NCBI GenBank assembly: GCA_945643635.1 | Contig: CALZFC010000130.1 | Location: forward strand, 426,001-490,000 | Source of the DNA: Allodiplogaster sudhausi | Lineage: Eukaryota > Nematoda > Chromadorea > Rhabditida > Diplogasteridae | Length of the DNA stretch: 64,000 nucleotides | Reading direction: 5' to 3' | Made by a program: the position numbers and the translations under genes | The notes under the pieces: model-generated | What the model was told of the DNA's origin: nothing | The model's database searches: none | The model's input: the letters and a program-made list of their open reading frames with translations, nothing else | Shown here: in pieces, positions 35,470-47,177 of the stretch | Position numbering within the stretch: the first letter of the stretch is position 1 | Layout of the letters: the number at the start of each line of letters is the position of its first letter

Positions 35470-35659
35470 GCCGGCAGCAGTGTCTATGGCCGACCAGGAC
35501 GGCTCTGATCTGTTTTAGCGAATATTATTCTGGAATTTGATTTGTTATCACTTCATCAGAATCACTACGCATCCATGTACAGTTTATGCAAATCTCTAAT
35601 CTGCCTCGCAAAGCGTTTGTAAATAATGTGATAAAGAAGTTTCGAGAAATTAGTACATT

Positions 35660-37460
35660 GAAATATGTATATACAGTACCGCCCAACATCCAGGGGTCAT
35701 GGATGCAACGGATGCAACGGTTGCATCCTTAAGATCCATGCGAATTGTGGCTTGTACAGGCAACGAAAATATTCCATATTACATTTTTCTGAATGAGAAT
35801 TTTTTTCTCTACCGACTGAATCTATCCAATTCATAAAATACTCAACTTTTTTACGCGAAGATTTGTGTGCAATGTAAGTCCAAATGGTGTGCAAGGAATA
35901 TTGTGCAAAGCTGTGTAGAGTACTTTACTTTAAATCTTGGTAGGTTTCCAAGAATTTTCCTCTTTTTTTTTTTGCTGATCTGAGAACTGGAAAGAGGTTA
36001 TCAGCAGTGCAATTAATGCAGAGGTGGAGGCAAAAGAAGACTGTCAAAATATAGCAAAAAAAGACAGGAAGGAATTTTTCACAAAGCGGAATCGAACTCC
36101 AGCCCTTCTGCTCATGCTCGGATATGCATACCAATTCTCCACTCACCCATGTAGTTTTTCAACTCGAAGAATTTTAGCTAGCATTTTGACTTCGTTTTTA
36201 TTAGCTGTTTTCTTTATACACACAACACTTGGTTATCTCATAGCCCGGATTAACGACCAGAGAGTATGAAAACCCCGGCTATCATAGGGTGCGCGCCGGT
36301 TTGAACTTAAATCTTTCTATCGCATCACGGTCAGGGCGACCGTGGCGTAGCTATGCCAAAAACATAAACAAAATGGCGCGAAAATTTAAGAATTTTGAAT
36401 TCGGTTGGGTGATCTTCTGAAATATTTCTGGCCATTAGGATTCCAAGCAAAAAAAAAGAATCTAATTGTAAGGAGGTTTATAAAAAAACCGAATGTGCAA
36501 AAGGTTAAACGTCATGGCGGAACCGATCTCTCGCAGGTTACACTAGCCGTGTAAGCCACAACCAACCAGCCACCATGACACAAATTTTTGCCACTCCCAA
36601 TTGATTTGTAAACAACAGTGGAGGTCTTGTCTGCTACACACAGTGCATATCATTAGAAACCATCAGACAATTTTCGTTGTTGAACTGGGCAGAAATATTT
36701 CAGAAGATCATCCAACCGAATTCAAAATTCTTAAATTTTCGCGCCATTTTGTTTATGTTTTTGGCATAGCTACGCCACGGTCGCCCTGACCGTGATGCGA
36801 TAGAAAGATTTAAGTTCAAACCGGCGCGCACCCTATGATAGCCGGCGTTTTCATACTCTCTGGTCGTTAATCCGGGCTATGAGATAACCAAGTGTTGTGT
36901 GTATAAAGAAAACAGCTAATAAAAACTAAGTCAAAATGCTAGCTAAAATTCTTCGAGTTGAAAAACTACATGGGTGAGTGGAGACTTGGTATGCATATCT
37001 GAGCATGAGCAGAAGGGCTGGAGTTCGATTCCGCTTTGTGAAAAATTCCTTCCTGTCTTTTTTTTGCTATATTTTGACAGTCTTCTTTTGCCTCCTCCTC
37101 TGCATTAATTGCACTACTGATAACCTCTTTCCAGTTCTCAGATCAGCAAAAAAAAAAGAGGAAAATTCTTTTAAACCTACCAAGATTTAAAGTAAAGTAC
37201 TCTACACAGCTTTGCACAATATTCCTTGCACACCATTTGGACTTACATTGCACACAAATCTTCGCGTAAAAAAGTTGAGTATTTTATGAATTGGATAGAT
37301 TCAGTCGGTAGAGAAAAAAATTCTCATTCAGAAAAATGTAATATGGAATATTTTCGTTGCCTGTACAAGCCACAATTCGCATGGATCTTAAGGATGCAAC
37401 CGTTGCATCCGTTGCATCCATGACCCCTGGATGTTGGGCGGTACTGTATATACATATTTC
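35660..37460. mobile_element. 1.8-kb palindromic (fold-back) element with Tc1/mariner-like ends
   Basis: Sequence from 35660 inward is matched, in reverse complement, from 37460 inward for about 760-770 bp with few mismatches. A central unpaired part of about 250 bp lies near 36435-36690. Terminal sequence is TA|CAGTACCGCCCAACATCC at 35674 and its complement ending at 37446, with TA on both sides, as in Tc1/mariner elements, although the match continues past the TA. Subterminal GGATGCAACGG repeats. Open frames in the arms are mirror images with no transposase similarity. It sits just after gene C. Confidence 0.88.
36971..37040 (+). repeat. tRNA-like sequence in the right arm (mirror copy about 36080-36150, minus)
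   Basis: GGTGAGTGGAGACTTGGTATGC resembles a tRNA D-arm/A box, and GAGTTCGATTCC, 40 bases on, is a near-consensus B box. The palindrome places an equivalent copy in opposite orientation in the left arm. No complete cloverleaf; likely a captured tRNA or SINE head. Confidence 0.45.
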
Positions 37461-37837
37461 TTTCATTAAATAAACTTGTGAATTTATTGTCTTATCTATT
37501 TTCCATTTACCATACTGCTTCCTGATATGTATGTATATTGGAGAATGTCATATAATCAAGGTAACCTTGATGAAATTGAACAAGAGACAGAAACAAGTTT
37601 CCAGTCAACAACATTCTCGGCTTGTTTTGCTTTCGTAAAGTTGTGAGACGATTTGTAATGTATCTGCGTGAACGTACAGAGATAAATGGCCTTCCTAATG
37701 GTCAAGCCACAGTGGCGGAAGTTATGAGAAACAGTTTAAACTTATTGACTGCATATCGATGCCAGTGATTTTAATATTTTAATATATAATAAATATCTAC
37801 TATATGTACATGAAGCTGAACAGTCATTGGTTACAAA

Positions 37838-37992
37838 TGTATTGTCAATTTCCTTGCGTTCCACTGACATTTGAGAAGAGAGAGCCCGCCCAAAGGGCTC
37901 AATAACTTTCCATCGATGTCACGAATGGCCAGTCTTTGAACGAGACCGCCGTTCAAAGGAGAAGATGCCGACATGACCGCGATTATGACACT
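37838..37992 (-). other. Exon-like island, possible C-terminal exon
   Basis: On the minus strand, after AACCAG, an open stretch reads VFSVIIAVMSASSPLNGG..RLAIRDIDGKLLSP..LKCQWNARKL and stops. It has a mixed, protein-like composition, but no upstream exon was joined convincingly, so it may be a relic. Confidence 0.3.
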
Positions 37993-38029
37993 GAACACCT
38001 GGTTGCTTCGTGCTTCACGCATTCCTTTT

Positions 38030-39151
38030 CCTTTCTCTCTCTCTCTCTCTCGCTCTCTCTCTCTCTCTTTCGTTAAATGTTTTCATCCCTCACATCTATA
38101 CCCTAGTTCTTCCATGCTCGCGCGCTCTGTTTCTCTCTCTTACCCTCGCTCTCTCTTACCCTCTCTCTCTACCTGTCGCTCTCTCTCCATCTCTCTCTCG
38201 TTCTCTCTCTCTCGCGCTCTCTTTTCTACCCGTGTTCAAAGAGTGCGCATGAGACACTAAAAGTGTGACAGACACCGCCTGGAGCACTCGACGAATCAAA
38301 CGTGCACCTCAACGGCGACTTTATGACACGGCAGATCTCTCCATGAAGCGGACAGAATGAATAGAGAAATAAAGAACAAGCGAGAAGAAGAGAGAGAGAG
38401 AGTGAGAGAGAGAGGAACGAGAGGGAGAGGGAGAAAGAGAGAGAGAGAGAGAAGGAGAGAGAGAGAGAGAGAGAAAGAAGAACGGGATAGGTTGGGATAT
38501 AAAACAAGGAAGTCAAGTCGGCAAAGCGACGAAACAATTTCGACTTTCTCTAGCGACGTCGTTTGTATTTTTCGCTTTTAGTTTTCATTTGATCGCTTTT
38601 ATGTGCAATGCGCACTACTCGCTCTTCTTGCACTTCTCAGGGTCAAGAGGGAGCAAGAATGCATATCATATGCATCTCGGCCGGCATTCTTATTTGTTGC
38701 CTTGTTTTTTCTTTACCTCTCTCTCTCTCAATTTTTTGTTATCTCCCTCTCATATTCTCACTATCTCTTGCTCTCTCTCTTCTTCTTCATCTCTCTACCT
38801 CTCTCTCTCTCTTTCAATTGTATGCCATGACGATTTCATGACTCTTGCCACGCAAAGGGGGTACTATTGCAACAAGTGCTTCTGTTCATGGCAAGCGCCC
38901 CGCCGGACAGAGGTCGTGTTAGTTTTCAAGCGTCAGCCACGCGACTCCTGGCGGAAAGCTGAACTGCCATTCTCGTTTTCTCTCGCCTCCTCTTTCTCTT
39001 ACACTGTTTCTCTCTCTCTCTCTCGCACTTTCTCTCAGTCCCTCTTTCATCTCTGTGCCACTTCTCACCTGCTGTAATCAAACGCCTTTCTCTTGCTCCC
39101 CTCTTATATCTCTCTCTCTCTGTCGCCTCGCTCTCTATCATTCCCTCTCTC

Positions 39152-39204
<53 letters not shown>

Positions 39205-39562
39205 GTGTTTCGGGGGGGCTTAATTCGGGCGCAACGGGCGCAACCTCCAACATGGATATAAGCCCAACAGCCAGCCATCATCAGTATTCCTGGCATGTCT
39301 TTCTTTCTTGGCCTACAACTTGGCGACAACTCTACATATTAACAGCTTTGTATCATGTGACATTTTTTTTCAAAGATCGAGACGTGAAAAATATTCTACA
39401 TTTGTTTATGGCTAGTATTTCTTAGTATTCCTTGTAATGTAACCTTTTTGAGAAATTGAAGGACGATGATATAGTGACAGTTTGTGATTATTATTATTAT
39501 TATGCTGTTTTTTCATACGATGGATTCCGGAGAGTTAGTTTCTTCTGACAATTCAGGGAGAA

Positions 39563-39593
<31 letters not shown>

Positions 39594-39724
39594 GGAAAGA
39601 GAATAGAAGAAATAAATAACCAAAGAAAGAAAGAAAGAGAGTGAGAGGTAGTAAGGTGGAGATGGCCTCTGCCAGATTTCAGATACCCTTTTGATATCCA
39701 CTACCCACGCACCCTCTCTCCGCC

Positions 39725-39769
<45 letters not shown>

Positions 39770-40415
39770 CTTCGTCCATCTGTGTATTCGATTTCGGCTT
39801 TCCTCACATTTCTTATCAGGGCGGCGTACTGGTAGGCCCTCAGAAATCTTATGCAAAGAGAGAGAGAGAGAGAGCACACAAAAACATTGTTTGATATATC
39901 AAACAATTTTATCAAACAATGTTGTTTCAAACAATTTTCCTTTGTGAAAGAGTGAAAGAGAGAGAGAGAGGGAGGGATAGAGAGAGAGAGAGATAATGAG
40001 AGAGAGAGAAATAGAGTATATAAGCGAGTGCAGCAAGCGAGTGAGTGAGCTATAATGGCTACCGCCCTCGCATTGTTAGTATCGGAGCGATCACAAGGAG
40101 TTCATGTGAAAGTGGGCAGAGTTGAAAGAGGACAGGGGCGGGGGGGGGGGACCTTGGACCTCTTTCGCTGGCATGGGAAGACCCCCCCTCTCCTCCCCCC
40201 ATACCATCCCCCCTCTCAGATGAGGCAATACACTCGTCATTCTTGTGTGGTTGATGGCGGTCGTCCACAAATCCACTCCCTTTCGTCCGGTCACCATAGC
40301 CCCCGCCAGGGCGGCTTTTGCATTCCAGATAGGACTTGGCAAAGACCGGAAAGATGAGCATGCTTTTTCTCTCTCTCTTTCTCTTTCTCTCTCTCTCTTT
40401 TTCTCGCTCTCTCTT

Positions 40416-40451
<36 letters not shown>

Positions 40452-40547
40452 TCTTTTTCTCTACTTCTCTCCTTCTCCCTATTGCTCTCTCCGCCTTTCC
40501 ATTGCAGACTCTATGCCTCGCTGGTTATCTCTCTCTCTCTCTCTTTC

Positions 40548-40585
<38 letters not shown>

Positions 40586-41356
40586 GTTATCCCCATTTGC
40601 AAAGTTCAAGGAAGAAAAGGTAAAAAGTAGCACTTGCAACAATTTATTTTTTCACGTCACTTGGATCTTCATCATCTCTTTTCCTTCTCATTTCTTTCAT
40701 CTGCTCATTCCCATTTTCTCTCTTTCTCTTTCTTTCTCTCTCTCTTTCTTTCTCTCTCTCTCTCTCTTTCTTTCTCTCTCTCTCTCCCGATCTCTCTCTC
40801 TCCCGCTCCGTCTCTCGCTCTCTCGGCTTCTCTCTCAATCACTCCCACTCTCTTTCTCTTTCTCTCGTTCCCTCTCTCTCTCTCTCTCACTCTCTCTTTC
40901 TCTATTTCACGACATTCCTCCTCATTCCTTTTATCCCTTTTTATTTATTTATTTTGTTATTTGACTCCGCTCATAGCGTTCTTAGCCGTTTTCGTTCTTT
41001 CTCCTTTCTGACGAATCTTGGCTACTTTATGCCTCCAATGAGCACGTATTGTTACTGCTATAATTAGATTCTTTGCCAATTAATGTCATATGTTAACTAG
41101 TAAAGAGATTTTCCACATCAGTCACAAGCTAAATTCCTACCAATTGAATTGTATTATATTTCCTCTCGTGCTTATGTTAGCGGATTGGAAGTTCTTGTGT
41201 TAGCTGACCATGAAAAGAAGAAGCCAACCATGAATTCAAGGTTTTCTTCTTCATAATTCTTTCAACCAGGAACAAAAAATAAATATGGGAGATAATCGGT
41301 TGCTTTTCCACTCGAGTAGCATTCATGTCCGCGGCTGCTTTTTCCAGGTCGTCAAG

Positions 41357-41407
<51 letters not shown>

Positions 41408-41480
41408 CTGTCTCTCTTTCTCTCTTTCTCTTTCCTTTTCTTTTTCTCTTTTTCTCTCTTTCGTCTATCTTTTTTTTCAT
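38030..41480. repeat. Dense (CT)n/(GA)n microsatellite domain
   Basis: Repeated pyrimidine or purine tracts, e.g. 38035-38220, 38395-38475, 39075-39205, 39555-39600, 39730-39770, 39960-40010, 40370-40480, 40525-40585, 40715-40910 and 41360-41480. Open reading frames here are mostly Ser-Leu or Arg-Glu repeats produced by the microsatellites. A few short non-repetitive islands between tracts (38870-38965, 39785-39835, 40235-40350) could be exons, but their strand could not be settled. Confidence 0.8.
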
Positions 41481-42299
41481 AACTGCTTCGACCTCTCTCC
41501 CTCTCTTCTCTGTCCCTCTCACGTTCTCCATCGAGCTCGCTTTCTGGTAGAGGTGTCGATTCGGCGCAATTTACCAGTCTCTCCTTCAGTCGGGGCAATC
41601 TGGAACCGCTACGCCATGTTATTCTTCGGGGAGAACCCACTCATTCTTCAATATTATCATTTGAACAATAATTTTCAAAAAAATTGAACCTTTTGATGAA
41701 AACAAATAGATAAAATATATAAATTTTGTAAAATATTTTCCTAAGCCAAAAAAAAACGTTGTTTGGAATTGGAACGCCTATGTATCCAATTGTCATTGAG
41801 TTCAATAGGAGAATTTTACATTCTGAGAATCACTCTCCACTCGCTATTTTCAACCTCTCTTTCTTTCCTCTCTCTTTTTCTTTCTCTCTCTCTCACTCTT
41901 CTCTCAATATTCACCTTTCTGCCTCCCTTTCTATCTCTCTCTCTTACTGACTCTTCTCTCTTTATTTCCATCACTCTCTCAGTATCTTTCTCTCCTCTCT
42001 CTCTCTCAGAGCATTGACAGAGCAACAGCTTCACCAAACCATATTTTCTCCTCATGTGAAGAAATTCGTGAAAGATCCTTAGACAGTAGAGAAGGTAGTA
42101 GAACGGGGGATAGAAGAGGGAGAGCGAAAAAGACTGATTGTGAGAGAGAGTGACACGGGTAGAGAAGTAGAGAGAAAGAAAGACAGAGGGAGAAAAGTAT
42201 AGACTGTGTAAAGAGCGAGGGGTACAGAGGAACTTCGACTTTTCACACCGTTCCATTCCATCAGAGAGAAGTCTCATTCGCTTCCGCCTCACTGTCCTC
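40644..42299 (-). CDS. Tentative minus-strand gene fragment, product unknown
   Basis: Exons with proper sites join in frame: 42249-42299 (RRKRMRLLSDGME), 41523-41599 (LPRLKERLVNCAESTPLPES), and 41361 downwards (LDDLEKAAADMNATRVEKQP). A possible last exon ends at 40644 with EQMKEMRRKRDDEDPSDVKK then stop. The chain is charged and helical with mixed codons, unlike the surrounding Glu-Arg repeats. The 5' part, the last junction and the family are unknown. Confidence 0.33.
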
Positions 42300-42984
42300 C
42301 TAGGGCATGTTTCGGCAAGCAAGTGGGAAGTACGCCCACCCATGCTTCTCCATGCTTCACTTTCTTCTTTTCCATGACCTCTCTATTTCTCTCTCTCTCT
42401 CCCTCCACTCTTTCGTCTCTCTCTCCCTCTCTCTCCCTCCACTCTTTCGTCTCTCTCTCCCTCTCTCTCTCCATTTCTCTCCACTCTCTCTATTTCACAA
42501 CTTATTTTGCAAAAGTCCATGGATTTCTGGTTTTCTGGTCGAACTCGATTGGCAATGCCGAAATCAGAGACCCCGGAGCCTGCTGTAGTCATTGAGAGAG
42601 TGTACACCATGGAGGAGCATGCCTCCTTATTTTTTACCATTTCGTAAATAGTTACGAAATTTCTTGATGCCGCCGGCAACATGTCTAAGAATGTTTAATA
42701 AAACAAAACCTAATAAATATACTCGAGGAAGACAGTAATTCATTAATTTATTAATTATTTTTGGTTGTTTCTATTTCTCTAAATTTATCCCCTTTTTTTT
42801 GTTTCCAATTCCATTGCATTATTCTTTCATTTTCAATCTTGTTCAAGAATATGCATTATAATGGAATATTCACTTGACTATTCTAAATGTAAAAATTATT
42901 AGCCCGCCGTTTTTCGTAAATACCATTTTCCTTAAAACAATTTTTGAGATATCTTCCACACTTATTTTTTATAGCTAGGTGCAC

Positions 42985-43110
42985 TAAACGCAACCGTAAT
43001 CTATTTGAATTTTCCTGACCTTTGTAGTCGCGTCTGTCTAAATCACATTCCCTCTCGCCCTTTGATCAAGCATAAAGGCGCGAGTTCAAAATTTATTTAT
43101 TTATTGCTCC
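42985..43110 (+). repeat. Dispersed repeat arm (GGCGCGAATTC family)
   Basis: CAACCGTAATCTATTTGAA...GTAGTCGCGTCTGTCTAAATCAC...AAAGGCGCGAGTTC, followed by GCTCCTTTAA. It closely matches the copies at 12806-12900 and 28640-28728. Confidence 0.65.
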
Positions 43111-43129
43111 TTTAAGGCATCCGCTCATC

Positions 43130-43321
43130 ATGATGCGAATAAAGGAGGCCATTCTTCGCAAGAAGATCATCCAGCAGCTCAATGAAGACTGGCGGGAAGA
43201 GGAGGAGAACATGGCTGCAGCTGCTCACGCCTCCGCTTTACGGCTCGGTAGGCAGAAGGGGCGGAGCCAAGTGGACGGGTGGGCGGGGCCTAACCAAGAA
43301 AAGAAACATCACCAGAAATAA
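43130..43321 (+). CDS. Small basic/helical 63-residue protein or last exon
   Basis: Open frame starting MMRIKEAILRKKIIQQLNED, then WREEEENMAAAAHASALRLG and a basic end with EKKHHQK. A CTCCTTTAAG acceptor lies 15 bases before the ATG and AATAAA occurs at about 43457, so this could be a complete trans-spliced gene or the terminal exon of a larger one. The amphipathic charged helix suggests coiled-coil or protein-binding use. Family unknown. An alternative donor LG|GTAGGC would continue to exons further right. Confidence 0.42.
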   Translation: MMRIKEAILRKKIIQQLNEDWREEEENMAAAAHASALRLGRQKGRSQVDGWAGPNQEKKHHQK

Positions 43322-43699
43322 GATATGATTTTGAGAAAGTTTCAAACATATTATATTAGATGTAATGTACACGTCTTTGAATGTTTCTTCAAAGCAAGTG
43401 GTCATTGCTTGTTGAAAACATCTTCATGTGTTTCGTATCAGTTTACATTCATGCAAATAAAATTCATAAGGTACTAAGTTGCATCAAAATGCAGACATCA
43501 CTAATCCGGAGATAATCTCTCCTTTTCGCTGACACCCGCGCCAATATTGATCTCTCGCGCTGCTCCAATAACAATCTGTCAACCTACCAACTTGCACCCT
43601 TCTCGCCTTCTCCGTCTCCCTCGCAATCCTTCTCTCTCCATCCTTGCTTAGGCAAAGATGCCTCAAACATTCATGTGCATATATGAATGCATGGATGTA

Positions 43700-43716
43700 T
43701 CACTCTCTCTTTCTCC

Positions 43717-43773
<57 letters not shown>

Positions 43774-44378
43774 ACTCTTTCTCTCTCCCTCTCCCTCTCT
43801 CTCTCTCTTTCTCTTTCTCTCTCCCTCTCTATCTTCTATTTGCACATTCGCGAATAGGCGTTCCTTCTGCTGTAGTGAAGAGTGAATGCCAGAAGCACAA
43901 AATTATCTCATGGAATATGCATCCCGATGCTACATACTAGAGAGAATTTTAAGAATAAGTCAGAGAGCGAAAAATGAGAACCATACAAATGCACATCCAA
44001 ATACAATGCTCTTCAGAATATATATCACATAGCCAATATGACAAAAGAAATTCAGAATATGAAGAGAACACCTTGAGACACTGTGCAAACATCATCTCTG
44101 TATACAGATATGTTAGATGACGTCAGCGAAAAAATGTGGTTTTTTTTTCAGAGCAGATCCAAATTCAGAGCATTCCACGGTTCGCCATTGCTAATGTAAC
44201 AGAAAAAAAGTGACAATGATGATTGGGGAATTGCATTTATAAATTCCGGGACAAAATTTTGAACAAAAAAAAACCTTAGTTTTTTTGTTGACTTGTTGAT
44301 ATCGTCTTTTATTCAAAGCATATGCGAGCAGAGATCAATCTGACATCATCCGTTGGCAGAGAGAGAGAGAGAGAGAGA

Positions 44379-44409
<31 letters not shown>

Positions 44410-44985
44410 CGAGAGAAGAGAGAGAGAGCAAACATTCCTGAATGTGATATGTATGCTAAAATGTATGTTGAAATGGATAGGGCCCAAGCCATAGTTACCG
44501 GCAACAGCGTGTCCTTACGCTTTGTGTGTGTGTATTTGTGTACATATAAATATTCATTTTATGACAGACACACGACTATCGAATGCCGCCGATATGCGAG
44601 GGAGTAAAAGTGGGAGGATGATGGAGAGAGAGAGAGAGAGAGAGATAGAGATGAAGTGAAGAAGAGGAACTGAGAGAGAAAGAATAAGGGAGAGAGAGAG
44701 AGGAAAAGAAAGAGAGAAAAGGAAGAGGAGGCGAATGAACGGCGGAGACGGAAAGGGCAGACAGCGCTTCATCTCTCCTCTCCCTCTCCCCATCTCGCGC
44801 AATATGCACCTGTGCATGTGTCTAGTGTGCCAAGCGCGCGCTTATCCATCTCTCTCCCCCGTTTTCTTCTCTCTCTCTCTCTCACTCATTTTCATCTCCC
44901 TACCTCCCCTTTTCTCCTGCATTGTTTCTCCGATCTCTCTTCCACTTCCTTATCTCTCCCGCCTCTCTCCCTCTCTTCACCGATG
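43700..44985. repeat. CT/GA microsatellite spacer
   Basis: CT tracts at 43700-43840 and 44865-44965 and GA tracts at 44358-44430 and 44618-44725, with AT-rich sequence between. No gene seen. Confidence 0.75.
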
Positions 44986-45082
44986 ATGCCTTCGGCTGAG
45001 CCAATGGCTCTTGGCTGAGAAAGGCACAGCCTGGGAGCTCTTGCACGGAAGAAAGGGCCCCGCGCGCCGCCGCTTCTCCCAG

Positions 45083-45192
45083 GTGGGAAGCTGCTCTAAA
45101 CCTCACACACAACTTGTACCTGGCAACCGTCTACTCTACTCGCTCACTTATATCACATCATACAAATCAGGCACTCCTATCGGCTTTCTCAA
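45083..45192 (+). other. Exon-like segment with strong splice sites
   Basis: Bounded by CTTCTCCCAG and CTCAA|GTAAGT. Two frames are open: one reads WEAALNLTHNLYLATVYSTR, the other VGSCSKPHTQLVPGNRLLYS. It could belong to the 43130 gene or to globin A. Unassigned. Confidence 0.35.
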
Positions 45193-45269
45193 GTAAGTGC
45201 ATAGATTGCTCTGACACAGCCAGCATCTGAGATCCATCTGACAGCGTGTGCTGTGTGAGCTCCGACACG

Positions 45270-45380
45270 GACCCTTCTCAGACCCTAACGAGACCCTAAC
45301 TAGCCTTACGAGACCCTGACGAGTCCCTTAAAACCTTTACGAGACCCACTCTAAGCCCTAAACGACCCTTACGACATCCA
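45270..45380. repeat. Degenerate tandem repeat of ACGAGACCCTA
   Basis: About eight imperfect 11-13 base units (ACGAGACCCTAACT, ACGAGACCCTG, ACGAGTCCCTT...) just before the GC-rich exon at 45433. Confidence 0.7.
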
Positions 45381-45432
45381 GTCCGAGCCCCCCGACCCTC
45401 GCCTCCCTCGCGCCCTCTCTATATGTCGCCGG

Positions 45433-45670
45433 ATGCTGTCCGGCGCCCTGAGTCTGCGGCGGCGTCCCATCTCGAGTCCCTCCACGTCCTCGTCCTCCGA
45501 CCCGCAGCTCGTGCTCCGCACTCAGTCGGCGCGGCGGCGGACTCCGCGGCCTCGTGCGGCCGCCGCCTCCTCTGAGACTCGCTCAGCGTCCGCGCCAAGT
45601 GTCATCGCCTCGGGACTCCATGACTCCATCCAGAGACTACTCGCTTTCCTGCCACGACGCATTCACAGAT
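45433..45670 (+). other. GC-rich Ser/Arg/Pro exon, candidate first exon of globin A
   Basis: From ATG the frame MLSGALSLRRRP..SSPSTSSSSDPQ.. has strongly G/C third positions, typical of coding exons in this window, and ends at a possible donor CAGAT|GTACGC. It is disordered in character, like the globin tails. No exon linking it in phase to 47178 was found. Confidence 0.4.
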
Positions 45671-45838
45671 GTACGCAGGGTTGGAGTAGTGGTGAAGTGT
45701 TAGGAAATAGTGGATTGTAGGAAAGAGTGCAAAGGTTCCAATGTGAGCAGAAGTCTAGAGAGAGAGAGAGAGAGAGAGCCAGAGAATGAGACAGAGAGAA
45801 AAAGAGAGAGAGAGAGAGCCAGAGAATGAGACAGAGAG

Positions 45839-45889
<51 letters not shown>

Positions 45890-47084
45890 TACAAATGTAA
45901 TGCGAGAAGTGAACATTGTGATGAAAGCATTCTGAAGCGCGATACGAAATATTCTAGCTGCATGGTTTCTTTTCTCATACATAAGTCATGGCAGATGAAA
46001 TCTTGGAATTAATCAGTCTGTTTTTGTACATATGTATGTATTCAAGAGAATTATTTCTGGATGGCGTGAAGACATGGGAAGACGAAAGCCCTTATGCTTT
46101 TTTCCATTCCATGAAGTCGTTGTACAAGCTGACGATCGATTCTTACACATACATATATTTACATATATGTATGAAGAAGAAGTAAGCAAGAATAACGATA
46201 TGGAAAAAAAAGAAATACGCCTGGAGTGGCTATCAAGTGGCTCTTTCAGCCGTCTCATCCCAACACACGTCATCGCTGGTGTCTCCATCCCGTGATCTAC
46301 CCGCAATCTCATCTACGAGTGAAGAGGTTTATTATTGTTTTTATCTATTTTTAATATTTTAAACCTTGTTTCCTTATTTTCCCTTCTTATCATTAGTTAC
46401 TTTCTTATGAAATGACTTTCATTCTATAGTGTTAATCTATGATCTCTGATCTGTTAATATATGTCACTGTTAGTTTATGCAAATCGTTTATTCATTTTCC
46501 TATTCCATGTTTTTCCGTCCACTACACCATTCTGTGATGCCAACAACATATTAGAAAGGAAGCAAACTCTCATATGCGGCTGTATGAAAAATGAAACATT
46601 TGATTTGTTCTTCACGAGGCCTTTCAAAATTATCGTCAGTTTGGTAATTTGATGACTTTCGAAAGCCATATAAGCATACATAAGCTAAACTTGACATTTT
46701 GACTCAGCCTTTTTAGTTGGAAGCACAAGTAGTTCGCTGAAGTATCTACGTGAATAGTGCCATTTTCCTTGCCTCTTGGCTTATTCCATAATGAGCACAA
46801 TTAAATGATATCATAGATTGCTTTATGATTCATTCGCTTACATGAATATCCCGTGAAGAACTCTACCTCTCTCACCTCTAAATCGCTCCTTTCAATTCTA
46901 ACACACTGATGTAATTTCCTCGTATTTATGCCATGAGTTAGCGCAATGTCTTCAAACATAAAAGGCTACTTTGTACCTTTAAAATTTCCCAGAGGTGTAT
47001 AATCAAAAATGTGTGTAACCAAAAGCTATATACCTAATAAATTTAAATGCCAATTTCAATTTAGCAAATTTATAAGAGGAATGC

Positions 47085-47150
47085 ATTAAATGAGCACGAA
47101 ACACTCAATCGTAATCTATTCTAAATTCAGGTAAAAGGGCGCGAATTCAA
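47085..47150 (+). repeat. Dispersed repeat arm (GGCGCGAATTC family)
   Basis: GAGCACGAAACACTCAATCGTAATC...AAAGGGCGCGAATTCAA, a shortened copy of the family seen at 28640-28728, just upstream of the first supported globin A exon. Confidence 0.6.
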
Positions 47151-47177
47151 GCGTGAGTTTTTTGGATCCCTTTATAG

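Noticed and set aside
36971..37040. Functional tRNA gene
   Set aside because: A and B boxes are present but acceptor and anticodon stems do not pair into a standard cloverleaf.
36024..37190. Mirror-image open frames in the palindrome as a transposase
   Set aside because: No transposase motifs; the frames contain the tRNA-like boxes and are duplicated only because the element is palindromic.
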